Assembly (NCBI GenBank): GCA_964544965.1
Contig: CAZJED010000001.1
Span: 1-64,000 of the forward strand
DNA length: 64,000 nucleotides
Direction of reading: 5' to 3'
Source of the DNA: UBA11869 sp964544965
GTDB taxonomy: Bacteria; Pseudomonadota; Gammaproteobacteria; Eutrophobiales; Eutrophobiaceae
The notes under the pieces: model-generated
Database searches by the model: none
What the model saw: only the letters and a program-made list of their open reading frames with translations
Told to the model about the DNA's origin: nothing
Made by a program: the position numbers and the translations under genes
Shown here: in pieces, positions 54,791-63,515 of the stretch
How the letters are laid out: each line of letters opens with the position of its first letter
Numbering within the stretch: the stretch's first letter is position 1

Positions 54791-55834
54791 ATGAATGACC
54801 ATATAAACAGAAAAATCAGTTACAAGGATGCCGGCGTTAATATCGATAAGGGTAATGAGTTAGTCCAACGACTGAAAAAAACAATTAATAATACCAATAA
54901 AAATGGGGTCATTGGAGAACTTGGTGGATTTGGAGGGTTATTTGATCTTAGCTCTTTAAACTATAGGCAGCCGGTACTCGTATCTGGAACAGATGGAGTT
55001 GGAACAAAAATTAAAGTTGCCATTGAAAATAACATGCATGACACAATTGGTATCGATTTAGTCGCTATGTGTGTTAACGACGTCATAGTACAGGGCGCAA
55101 AACCTTTATTCTTTCTTGATTATTTTGCTTGTTCAGAGCTCGATATTAATATTGCTGAAACCGTTATTAGTGGTATTAATAAAGGCTGTTCACTCGCGGG
55201 ATGCAGTCTAATCGGAGGTGAAACTGCCGAAATGCCAGGAATGTACAAGAAATATGATTACGATTTGGCTGGATTTTGTGTGGGCGTAGTCGAAAAAAAT
55301 CAAATAATTACAGGGGAAAATGTAATAGCTGGTGATGTATTGGTCGCGCTTGCCTCTAGTGGCTGTCATGCCAACGGATATTCTCTTATAAGAAAGATCA
55401 TAGAAGAAACTAATTCGGACTTAAATCAAAATCTGGATAATAAAAAAATATTAGAGCATTTGCTAACACCCACTCGAATTTACGCAAAACAGGTTTTAGA
55501 TCTAATCAAACATACATCCGTAAAATCGATTTCACATATAACAGGCGGGGGCTTAATTGATAACTTACCAAGAGTAATACCAGATGATTTGTCAGTAATA
55601 ATTAATACGAATACATGGAGCATTCCTAAAATATTTAATTGGTTAAGTGACCAGGGCAAAATTGACTCTTATGAGATGTTTAAAATATTCAATTGTGGGG
55701 TTGGATTAGTATTATGCATTGAAAAAAATAATGCAGACGAAACAATTAACTATCTTAATAATAATGGTGAAACTGCTTGGTTGATTGGAGAAGTCATTAA
55801 TAATGACAAACAACCAAGGGTGCAACTTAAATAA
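54791..55834 (+). CDS. purM: Phosphoribosylaminoimidazole synthetase (AIR synthase)
   Basis: Closes the imidazole ring of AIR from FGAM and ATP in purine synthesis. The conserved segments are SYKDAGVNIDKGNELV (N terminus), VSGTDGVGTKIKVA, LIGGETAEMPGMY and HITGGGLIDNLPRVIP. The length of 347 residues is normal (E. coli 345). purN, which usually follows purM, is absent: the next gene downstream is a convergent glycosyltransferase. Confidence 0.97.
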   Translation: MNDHINRKISYKDAGVNIDKGNELVQRLKKTINNTNKNGVIGELGGFGGLFDLSSLNYRQPVLVSGTDGVGTKIKVAIENNMHDTIGIDLVAMCVNDVIVQGAKPLFFLDYFACSELDINIAETVISGINKGCSLAGCSLIGGETAEMPGMYKKYDYDLAGFCVGVVEKNQIITGENVIAGDVLVALASSGCHANGYSLIRKIIEETNSDLNQNLDNKKILEHLLTPTRIYAKQVLDLIKHTSVKSISHITGGGLIDNLPRVIPDDLSVIINTNTWSIPKIFNWLSDQGKIDSYEMFKIFNCGVGLVLCIEKNNADETINYLNNNGETAWLIGEVINNDKQPRVQLK

Positions 55835-55855
55835 TGAAAATATAAAATATTAATT

Positions 55856-57331
55856 TTATTTAATAATTTCCCAAATTTGCCAAATGCTTGCTCGTGATGT
55901 CCAATTATTTATATTAATTTTAAGAATCCATTCTGGTAATGCCTGACATATCAATTTACTTGAAATTCTATTATCAGTAAGTTTTGCCTCCCTACCTTTT
56001 TTTCTCGCAGCATAAAATAATTTTTTGCCCGGATATTCAATCATTTTTTTTGAAATTTCAATCTCATCACTAATCGAAATTATAGATACATTATTTATAT
56101 TATAAAAATCTAATTCCAGCTCACCGGTTGTTGAGCCTGATCCATCCGGGTCATAGGTTAGCAGTACCGAATCGCTAGGAATTTTTTGAGTAAAACAATT
56201 TTGCCAAAGAGCGACTTCCTTGCTAGCGGGCAACGTAACAGTTAAAAGAACTAATATTATATTAATAAATAAAGAAATATAGAGTACTGATTGAAATAGG
56301 CGTGTAAAAGTATATTGATTTAGGTGCCTAAATCGTTTCAAAAGATTTTCAATCGTCATAGCAAACATAACGGGCAGGAATGGGATGACAGGGAATAAAT
56401 ATCTCATCTCTTTGTGCCCAAAATAATGATGAAATGCGATGAATGGTATAGTTATCCATGTTATTGAGTGACGCGGGAATAATGTCCAAAAAATAATAAT
56501 CACCAATGGGACAAATAAAGTAATTGGCGGTATAAGTTGGACCATCGAGTAATAAACATAAAACCACCAGGGCTCAACGATATTATCTATGGAGCCTTTT
56601 ACTATATGCCATTCAAAATAATTCCAAAAACTAAACGTTAATTCTTCATAGAGCCAATAATCAATAAGAACACCAATTGATAATGAAAAAATAAAGCCAG
56701 AGATTATCAGCCAAAAATTTGAAATCTTTTCATTTCCCTGAAATAACAACCAGAAACAAAAACCAAAAATAAATAAACCAATTTGGTATCTTGATAAAAA
56801 CGCGAAACCTAGCAACAAACCAATAAAAAAATATTTTCTAATCTCTGTTGGTGATTGATAAAAATATAATGCGTATGCAAATATAAATAATGAAGTAGCC
56901 CAGCCTTCTGATGAAAAACGTACGTTCAGAAATACAAGTATCCATGAGAATAAAAGAAAGAAAACGGCATAAGAACGAATTTTTTCGATATTTACTTCTT
57001 TTTTAATAACATGAAAAAAAGTAAATACCGAAATAAATGATATAATCAGGCTAATTAAACGCAAATAAAAAGCCCAAATAAATGGCGAAGTTATACCAAA
57101 GAGCGTTAATCCTTTAGCAACTACGTAAGCAATAAAAGGTTGTAATCCGCTTCTAACGCCTTCCTTGTATTCCCACATAACTGTATTTTGCATCTCAAAA
57201 CCAAGCTTATATGCTGCAAAATCTAATATCTGGTAGTACTCATCATCATGATAATGACCAACACTAAACCAAGCGGCTACTAAATAAATTAAAAACGCGA
57301 AAAGAAACCAATATTTTTCCGATATACTCAT
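55856..57331 (-). CDS. GT22-like membrane glycosyltransferase (ALG9/PIG-B type)
   Basis: A 491-residue polytopic GT-C protein with about ten helices. The acidic first-loop motif is HYHDDEYYQILDFA (about 27-40). FGHKEMRYLFPVIPFL (about 303-318) resembles the HKExRF motif of eukaryotic GT22 mannosyltransferases (ALG9, PIG-B). Such enzymes use polyprenyl-phosphate sugars on the outer side of the membrane. The GT2 gene 30 bp upstream (DPM1/GtrB type) may supply the donor. Sugar and acceptor are unknown. Confidence 0.78.
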   Translation of the reverse strand: MSISEKYWFLFAFLIYLVAAWFSVGHYHDDEYYQILDFAAYKLGFEMQNTVMWEYKEGVRSGLQPFIAYVVAKGLTLFGITSPFIWAFYLRLISLIISFISVFTFFHVIKKEVNIEKIRSYAVFFLLFSWILVFLNVRFSSEGWATSLFIFAYALYFYQSPTEIRKYFFIGLLLGFAFLSRYQIGLFIFGFCFWLLFQGNEKISNFWLIISGFIFSLSIGVLIDYWLYEELTFSFWNYFEWHIVKGSIDNIVEPWWFYVYYSMVQLIPPITLFVPLVIIIFWTLFPRHSITWITIPFIAFHHYFGHKEMRYLFPVIPFLPVMFAMTIENLLKRFRHLNQYTFTRLFQSVLYISLFINIILVLLTVTLPASKEVALWQNCFTQKIPSDSVLLTYDPDGSGSTTGELELDFYNINNVSIISISDEIEISKKMIEYPGKKLFYAARKKGREAKLTDNRISSKLICQALPEWILKININNWTSRASIWQIWEIIK

Positions 57332-57361
57332 TTTTTTAAACTAAAAATTTATCAGATTGAA

Positions 57362-58332
57362 TTAAGATTTGTTATAAAACACAGATTTTCTTATATTTTT
57401 TACTAGATAAAGTGGTCTATTTTTTGTTTCATTAAAAATTCTCCCTACATATTCTCCGATAATACCAATAGAGAGTAATTGTATGCCGCCAAAAAAAGTT
57501 ATGAGAACAACAAGTGAAGTAAATCCCATAACAGGCTCATGAAAAAATATCTTTTTAGCAACAATTATAGCTCCATAAATAAAACCAAAAAATGCTGACA
57601 AGAAACCAATAAATGAAGCTAATCGTAATGGGAGAATTGAAAATGAAGTAAGTCCGTCAAAGGCTAAATTAAACAATCCAAAGAAACTCCATTTTGTTTT
57701 TCCTTTGTATCTTGCATCCCTTTCATATTCAATTTCTTTTTGTTTAAATCCTACCCAAGAAAATAATCCTTTCATATAACGATGCTTTTCTCTTAATTTT
57801 AATAACGCATGAAGTGCATTTTTATTCAACAAACGAAAATCACCGGTATCCNNNNNNNNNNAGGAATGTTTATATCGCTGAGGCGGAATAAAAGACGATA
57901 ATACATATATGATGTTATTTTTTTCAAAAAGCCTTCACCTTTTCTTTTTTTGCGTTTTGCATTTACAACATCATTTCCATTGAGCCATTCTTCCACCAGT
58001 TTCGGTATTAATTCTGGAGGGTCTTGTAAATCGGAATCAATGACAATAACGGCATCGCCAGAAGCATGATCTAAACCTGCCGTTAACGCAATTTCTTTGC
58101 CAAAATTTCTGCTTAAATCAATAACGGTAATGCGCTCGTCTTTTTCGCACTGCTGATCGATAATCTCAATAGTATTATCATTGCTACCATCATTAACATA
58201 AATAATCTCTATTTCCAGATTTAATTCACTTGTTGAATTTAATACTCTTGAATAGAACGCTTCGATATTTTCTGCTTCGTTATAAGCAGGCGATACAATA
58301 GACAATAATTTTTTATCTTTATTTTCACTCAT
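57362..58332 (-). CDS. Polyprenyl-phosphate glycosyltransferase (GtrB/DPM1-type GT2), interrupted by N gap
   Basis: A family 2 glycosyltransferase that probably moves a sugar from a nucleotide to undecaprenyl phosphate. SIVSPAYNEAENI (about 11-23), VNDGSNDNT, DSDLQDPPEL (D99 and D101) and, after the gap, DTGDFRLLNK are canonical. Two C-terminal membrane helices (ending IIGEYVGRIFNE) are typical of GtrB. Ten Ns at 57852-57861 break the frame. In relatives one residue separates IP from DTGDFR, so two real bases would restore one reading frame of 320 residues. The gene is probably intact. Confidence 0.88.
57852..57861. other. Assembly gap (10 N)
   Basis: Ten undetermined bases lie inside the GT2 gene. 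Flanking sequence encodes INIP before the gap and DTGDFR after it. The run is likely a fixed-length scaffold spacer; a real gap of two bases would keep the frame. Confidence 0.97.
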
Positions 58333-58378
58333 TTTCTAATTATAAAATATCTTTTTAGAATTAACGAAACAATTACTG

Positions 58379-59107
58379 CTATTTTCTTAATTTTTCCTGA
58401 ATTTTTGATATAAAACCACGTAGAATCTTCCATTCGCTCTCATATAATTGAGCACGATTAAATAATCGACGAATTCTATGCATCAATTTTTTGGGATTAT
58501 TCGTATCATAAAAACCAACCTGAATAAAACATTCTTCTAAATGCTTATAAAACTGCTCCATTTTTTCTTGACTAATAAACGCTAAATTATCTTTTTTGTA
58601 TTCAATAGTATCAATATCGCAAACCAGTAAATATATTTCATAACATATAATCTGAACTGCAGCGGCTAAATTAAGTGAAGTGTATTCTGAATTTGTTGGA
58701 ATTTTTAATACTAAATTACATAATTGCAATTCCTCATTTGATAGCCCCGAACTCTCCCTTCCAAAAACTATAGCGATAGACGAATAGTCCTTTTCAAAAA
58801 TCTTTTTTGCGCACTCTCGGGGAAGAATCATGGGCCAAGGGATGCCTCTGATACGTGCGCTTGTGCCGATAACTAAATCACAATCTTTTATAGCCTCTTC
58901 TAGGCTTGAAAATTGCTGACACCCAGCGAGTATATCATCTGCCCCTGCCGCTCTTGCACTTGCCTCAGCTGATGGAAAATGTAATGGATTCACAAGACGT
59001 AAATTCTTCTGATTCATTGCTTTCATCGCACGGGCAGCTGCACCTATGTTGCCAGGATGTGTTGTACCGACTAAAACCATACTTACCTTGTCAAAAATAC
59101 TTTTCAT
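58379..59107 (-). CDS. trmJ: tRNA (cytidine/uridine-32-2'-O)-methyltransferase TrmJ
   Basis: A SPOUT methyltransferase that modifies the ribose at position 32 of tRNAs. VLVGTTHPGNIGAAARAMKA (about 12-31), IVFGRESSGLSNEEL and IPTNSEYTSLNLAAAVQII are diagnostic knot and SAM motifs. The 242 residues with a C-terminal dimerisation extension match TrmJ (246) rather than the shorter TrmL. It diverges from suhB across 69 bp, the arrangement found in E. coli. Confidence 0.95.
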   Translation of the reverse strand: MKSIFDKVSMVLVGTTHPGNIGAAARAMKAMNQKNLRLVNPLHFPSAEASARAAGADDILAGCQQFSSLEEAIKDCDLVIGTSARIRGIPWPMILPRECAKKIFEKDYSSIAIVFGRESSGLSNEELQLCNLVLKIPTNSEYTSLNLAAAVQIICYEIYLLVCDIDTIEYKKDNLAFISQEKMEQFYKHLEECFIQVGFYDTNNPKKLMHRIRRLFNRAQLYESEWKILRGFISKIQEKLRK

Positions 59108-59176
59108 TACAGTATCGCTTCACTCGCAGTTACCAACAACGTAAAATAAGTTTTTAATCTCTCGGAGAATACTTGT

Positions 59177-59947
59177 ATGCACCCCATGCTTAACATTGCT
59201 ATTCGCGCAGCTAGAGCTGCGGGTGACTCTATTGTACGTGAAATGGATCGTACGTGTGATATATCAGTTGAAAGTAAAGGAAAAAACGATTTTGTCACGG
59301 AAGTTGATAAAAATGCAGAGAAAATTATTATTTATACTATTAAAAATGCATATCCTGATCATGCATTTTTGGCAGAAGAGACAGGGCAGACAGGAGAAGG
59401 AGATTTCTTATGGGTTATCGACCCGCTTGATGGTACAACTAATTTTCTACATAGTTTCCCCCACTTTGCTGTTTCTATAGCGCTGCAACATAAAGGGGTG
59501 CTCGACCAAGCTGTGATATACGACCCTTTAAGACAAGAACTTTTTACTGCATCAAAAGGAAAGGGGGCGCACTTAAATAACAGAAGAATCCGAGTGAGCG
59601 ATAAGAAATTACTAGACGGCGCCCTTCTTGGTACCGGCTTTCCTTACAATGATGAAATAGCAGTGGCGCATTTTATTAAAAGCTTCAAAGCTTTGTTCCC
59701 CGAAGTCGCAGGAATAAGAAGAGCTGGTGTTGCCTCATTAGATTTAGCTTATGTTGCATGTGGACGACTTGATGGTTTCTGGGAATTTGGTTTAAAGCCG
59801 TGGGACATTGCTGCCGGTGCACTTATTATCCAAGAAGCAGGTGGTATAAATGTAGAGCTTACGGGTGAAATTGATTTTATGAAAACTGGAAATATAATTT
59901 CAGCTAATCCGAAGATGATAAAATCAATGTTAAAAATCTTACGCTAG
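59177..59947 (+). CDS. suhB: Inositol-1-monophosphatase family protein SuhB
   Basis: A Mg2+-dependent phosphatase. In E. coli SuhB also joins the rRNA antitermination complex. The metal sites are LAEETGQTGEGD (about 69-80), WVIDPLDGTTNFLHSFPHF (about 82-100) and KPWDIAAGALIIQEAGG. The protein has 256 residues (E. coli 267). The first candidate ATG gives MHPMLNIAIRAARAAG, typical of SuhB. It ends about 70 bp before a strong terminator. Confidence 0.95.
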   Translation: MHPMLNIAIRAARAAGDSIVREMDRTCDISVESKGKNDFVTEVDKNAEKIIIYTIKNAYPDHAFLAEETGQTGEGDFLWVIDPLDGTTNFLHSFPHFAVSIALQHKGVLDQAVIYDPLRQELFTASKGKGAHLNNRRIRVSDKKLLDGALLGTGFPYNDEIAVAHFIKSFKALFPEVAGIRRAGVASLDLAYVACGRLDGFWEFGLKPWDIAAGALIIQEAGGINVELTGEIDFMKTGNIISANPKMIKSMLKILR

Positions 59948-60018
59948 TTAAGATAGTAATTTATTTTATAAGCCACTAAATGAATAACGAACTTAAATAA
60001 AAAAAATAATGGCTCAAT

Positions 60019-60048
60019 AAAAAAGGCCGATAACAATCGGCCTTTTTT
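60019..60048. terminator. Bidirectional Rho-independent terminator
   Basis: A perfect 12-bp stem (AAAAAAGGCCGA at 60019-60030, TCGGCCTTTTTT at 60037-60048) closes a TAACAA loop. A-tract and T-tract flank the GC core on both sides, so it can stop transcription from suhB (plus) and pilA (minus). It is the only strong hairpin terminator found in the window. Confidence 0.9.
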
Positions 60049-60069
60049 AATCAATTAAAAACTACACTA

Positions 60070-60561
60070 TTAGTTTCGACAAGAAGCCGATAATAGTTTT
60101 GATGGAACATTTGTGCCACCAGCAGCATTACCAATTTCCCCACACTCCCAGTTTTGTCCATCTGTGGTTGATATAGCAAATGTTAAGCCTTGCAACTGAG
60201 AAGATACTCCAGTTGCTGCAAACGTTGCTGTAATTATTACTGGCACAGTACCATCAGTTGGAATAGCCGTTGTTCCATCGCATTGTGTACATATTACTGT
60301 ATCCACAAATTTTCCCAGGTTAGTACCGACAGTACTAGCAGCTGCGGGAGCCCCACAGTTTGCCAATGTTGGTGCTGCGCCCCTATCGGAAATACCTTCT
60401 GCGATACAAGTCTTCATACCACCCGTTAAGTTTACAGCCTCAGTCACCTGCGCGCGTGCTGTATAATCATTGTATGATGGAATCGCAACAGCAGCTAAAA
60501 TACCGATAATTGCCACCACGATCATCAATTCTATTAGTGTAAAACCTTGTTGATTTTTCAT
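60070..60561 (-). CDS. pilA: Type IV major pilin (PilA-like)
   Basis: A 163-residue type IVa prepilin. A six-residue leader MKNQQG precedes the cleavage site and the mature start FTLIELMIVVAIIGILAA, with E5 present; the first helix anchors it until assembly. The C-terminal globular domain has six cysteines, and WECG and SASCRN could close the usual D-region loop. The RBS GGAGAGG is strong. No pilus assembly gene is adjacent. The gene looks richer in G+C than its neighbours. Confidence 0.93.
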   Translation of the reverse strand: MKNQQGFTLIELMIVVAIIGILAAVAIPSYNDYTARAQVTEAVNLTGGMKTCIAEGISDRGAAPTLANCGAPAAASTVGTNLGKFVDTVICTQCDGTTAIPTDGTVPVIITATFAATGVSSQLQGLTFAISTTDGQNWECGEIGNAAGGTNVPSKLLSASCRN

Positions 60562-61047
60562 ACCCTACCTCTCCTTCGAAGAAATCTGTCTGTTTTAATT
60601 CTCGTATTTTAACGTTAAATATCTAAACTCTTAAGAGGTCTAAATTATAGGTGTGAAATGGAGAAAAGCAACAAAATATACACCACTAATAACTAAAAAA
60701 TTAACCAAAATACCTGCCAAGAAGTCAGGGGAAAACCATGTTTATACCTCTTTTTTTCAAAACAATATTTTCTGAGTATTTTTATAAGTATATGATTTTA
60801 ATAATAATTTAATGGATTAACCCTTTCGCTTCTTAAAAAAGTTTACATCTACGCACAAATTAATAATTAGGATATTTTGCTATAACGATGCTCAGACTAA
60901 ATTTTTGTCAAAAAATGACCTGAAAATAGCTCTTTTTCCCAACTTAAATACTCAAAACTATGGGGAGGGGTGGCCGCTAAAAAAGTACTATAATAAGACA
61001 AAAAAATTGTAATTAATTTGTTTCTAAAAAAAATTCAAACATAGATT
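60562..61047. promoter_or_regulatory. 486-bp pilA/nadE intergenic region
   Basis: This is the longest gene-free stretch. It holds the pilA promoter (60644-60671) and, for nadE, a TATAAT at 60989-60994 without a clear -35. A GC-rich block GGGGAGGGGTGG lies at 60962-60973, and a small palindrome GTCAAAAAATGAC at 60907-60919. No small reading frame with an RBS or RNA gene was found. Confidence 0.5.
60644..60671 (-). promoter_or_regulatory. Probable pilA promoter
   Basis: On the minus strand TTGCTT (60671-60666) is followed after 16 bp by a perfect TATAAT (60649-60644), 83 bp before the pilA start. This looks like a vegetative sigma-70 promoter. No sigma-54 GG-N10-GC element was found, unlike pilA of Pseudomonas. 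Confidence 0.5.
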
Positions 61048-62685
61048 ATGGCAAATAGCGACATTCATATAATTATCGGTCAACTCAACTTCACCGTTGG
61101 TGATATTGAAAATAATACTAAAAAAATAATTAAGGCGATAAAAAAGGGAAACGAAGAATACCACGCTGATATCATAATATTTCCAGAACTGAGTGTTAGC
61201 TCATACCCGCCAGAAGATTTATTATTAAGGCCCGCATTCAATAATTCTATTGACATTGCATTAGAAAAAATAAAGTCAGAAACTAAAAATATTCAAGTTA
61301 TTTTAGGTTATCCATTAAGAAAAGATGAGAAGCTTTATAATGCCTGCAGTCTTATATATAACGGAGAAATAGAAAAGACTTATTGCAAACAATGCTTACC
61401 GAATTATGGTGTATTTGATGAAAAGCGATATTTTTTACCTGGAAATGAAACGTGCTTATTTGAAATAAACGGGGTAACTGCAGCACTAAGTATTTGTGAA
61501 GATATATGGGTTTCAAAACCAATAGCAGATGCTGCTGCTGCTAATGCAAAAATATTATTTAATATAAATGCTTCTCCTTATGATAAAAATAAAAATAGTG
61601 AGCGAGAAAAAATAATTTCAAAAAGAGCGTCTGAGTCTGATATGTATGTTGTCTATGTCAATTTGATAGGAGGGCAAGATGAATTAATTTTTGATGGAAA
61701 CTCCATGATATTTAATAAAAACGGAGATGTTATATTTCGTGCTCCGGAATTCAAAGAAGGTTTATATAGTGCTTGCATAAACACTGAACAAACAAAAATT
61801 AATAGTAATACAAAGGAAGAAACTAATTTAAATTTCACTAAAGAAGAAAGTATTTATAATGGACTTGTTATAGGCGTAAAAGACTATGTTAAAAAGAATA
61901 ATTTTCAAGGTGTAATTATCGGGCTATCCGGAGGTATTGATTCTGCACTTACACTTTGTATTGCAGTAGATGCATTAGGTCCAGAAAATGTAGAAGTTTT
62001 GATTATGCCATCACGCTACACCGCAAAAATGAGTATAGATGATGCTTGTGCACTGGCAAAAAAACTGAAAGTTTCATATGAAATTATTTCTATTGAACCG
62101 CCATTTACTGCTTTTCTTCAAGCACTTAAACCCATTTTTAAAAAATCGCCAGTAGATACAACTGAAGAAAACGTTCAGGCACGTAGTAGGGGTATATTAT
62201 TAATGGCTATATCAAATAAATACAACAAACTAGTTTTAACAACTGGAAATAAAAGCGAAATGTCCGTTGGTTATGCAACATTGTATGGTGATATGGCAGG
62301 TGGCTATTCACCGCTAAAGGATATTTGGAAAACATTAGTTTACCAACTTGCAAAATGGCGTAACCAGAATAAAAAAGTTATCCCTGAAAATATAATCAAT
62401 AGGCCACCGACTGCAGAATTACGTGATAATCAATTAGATCAAGATACCCTCCCTGATTACGAAATACTTGATCCAATACTTGAACAATATATTGAGTTTG
62501 ATAAACGTCCCGAAGAAATCATTAAAAATGGTTTTGATGAAGAAACTGTTTATAAAATTGTTAATCTTGTTGACAAAAACGAATACAAACGTAGACAGGC
62601 TGCTCCAGGTGTAAAAATAACCAAAAAAGCATTTGGAAAAGATAGAAGATATCCTATTAGTTCGGGTTACATTGAAAAAAAATAA
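61048..62685 (+). CDS. nadE: Glutamine-hydrolysing NAD+ synthetase
   Basis: Amidates deamido-NAD to NAD+, taking ammonia from glutamine. The N-terminal nitrilase-like glutaminase has Glu in FPELSVSSYPPEDL, Lys in YCKQCLPNYGVFDEKRYF and Cys in LSICEDIW (about residue 150). The C-terminal ATP-PPase has GLSGGIDSALTL (about 292-303). The 545 residues match the two-domain type, unlike the ammonia-dependent E. coli NadE. It converges on bamD with one base between the two stops. Confidence 0.96.
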   Translation: MANSDIHIIIGQLNFTVGDIENNTKKIIKAIKKGNEEYHADIIIFPELSVSSYPPEDLLLRPAFNNSIDIALEKIKSETKNIQVILGYPLRKDEKLYNACSLIYNGEIEKTYCKQCLPNYGVFDEKRYFLPGNETCLFEINGVTAALSICEDIWVSKPIADAAAANAKILFNINASPYDKNKNSEREKIISKRASESDMYVVYVNLIGGQDELIFDGNSMIFNKNGDVIFRAPEFKEGLYSACINTEQTKINSNTKEETNLNFTKEESIYNGLVIGVKDYVKKNNFQGVIIGLSGGIDSALTLCIAVDALGPENVEVLIMPSRYTAKMSIDDACALAKKLKVSYEIISIEPPFTAFLQALKPIFKKSPVDTTEENVQARSRGILLMAISNKYNKLVLTTGNKSEMSVGYATLYGDMAGGYSPLKDIWKTLVYQLAKWRNQNKKVIPENIINRPPTAELRDNQLDQDTLPDYEILDPILEQYIEFDKRPEEIIKNGFDEETVYKIVNLVDKNEYKRRQAAPGVKITKKAFGKDRRYPISSGYIEKK

Positions 62686-62686
62686 A

Positions 62687-63466
62687 TTATTTAACTTCTA
62701 GTTCTTCAATCTCATAAATCCCGGGATGATTTGGATAATTCATTTCTAATACTCTTAAAGCATCATTTGCTAAATCGTCCATTTCCAAAACGCGGTAGGC
62801 TTTAGCTATAATAACTAATGCTTCCGGCATAACTGGAGTACGATCATAGTTCTCAATAACATATCTTGCTCTATTTGCTGCCGCAATAAATGCACCTCTG
62901 CGCATATAATAATTTGCTATATGAATTTCGTTCTCAGCAAGATTGTTTCTTAAATGGCGCATGCGTTGCTCCGCATCCTCAATATACTCGCTATCAGGAA
63001 ATCTTTTAATTAGCTCAGAGAAATTTTGGAATGACTCGAATGCTGCGCCCGGATCTCTTTGTGATTCATCAGAAATTTCGTTCGGGATAAATCTATGTAG
63101 ACTGGCTTTTCCTTTATTAAAATTTGCTAAACCCTTCAAATAGTATGCGTAATCAACATGAAGATTTTGTGGATATAACTTAATAAAACGATTGCAGGCT
63201 CCAATCGAGGCATCGTGCTCTTCACTTTTATAATAACCATACGCTAAATCCAAAAGTGCCTGTTGTGCGTGTTTCCCGAATGGATATCTAGCTTCTAATC
63301 TCTGATAAAATTCGACTGCCTGGGGATAGTTTCCAGCATCCAAATTGCCTTTTGCTTCAGCGTAAAGACGATCGGCATTCCATTTTTTTGTATGGTCTTC
63401 CTTTTCGTCAAAATAAGAACATCCATTTAACGAAAAAATAACTAAAAAAAGTACCAAATTACGCAT
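62687..63466 (-). CDS. bamD: Outer membrane assembly lipoprotein BamD
   Basis: A TPR lipoprotein of the BAM complex that inserts beta-barrel proteins into the outer membrane. A lipoprotein signal ends at C16 (FSLNGC). TPR repeats fill about 30-250, with YQRLEARYPFGKHAQQALLDLAYGYY split over two helices. The 259 residues are close to E. coli BamD (245). It diverges from rluD, the arrangement conserved in Gammaproteobacteria. Confidence 0.96.
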   Translation of the reverse strand: MRNLVLFLVIFSLNGCSYFDEKEDHTKKWNADRLYAEAKGNLDAGNYPQAVEFYQRLEARYPFGKHAQQALLDLAYGYYKSEEHDASIGACNRFIKLYPQNLHVDYAYYLKGLANFNKGKASLHRFIPNEISDESQRDPGAAFESFQNFSELIKRFPDSEYIEDAEQRMRHLRNNLAENEIHIANYYMRRGAFIAAANRARYVIENYDRTPVMPEALVIIAKAYRVLEMDDLANDALRVLEMNYPNHPGIYEIEELEVK

Positions 63467-63515
63467 AATATCTAGGTTAACCTAATACTAGATCAAGAGC
63501 AAAGTCTCAAAAATT

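Noticed and set aside
57362..57832. A separate 156-residue gene beginning MLNKNALHALL
   Set aside because: It is the C-terminal half of the GT2 gene interrupted by the N run; its first ATG is internal to the DTGDFRLLNK region.
60962..60973. GGGGAGGGGTGG as a G-quadruplex for pilin variation, as at pilE of Neisseria
   Set aside because: It does not contain four runs of three Gs, lies about 400 bp from pilA beside the nadE promoter, and no silent pilin copies are in the window.
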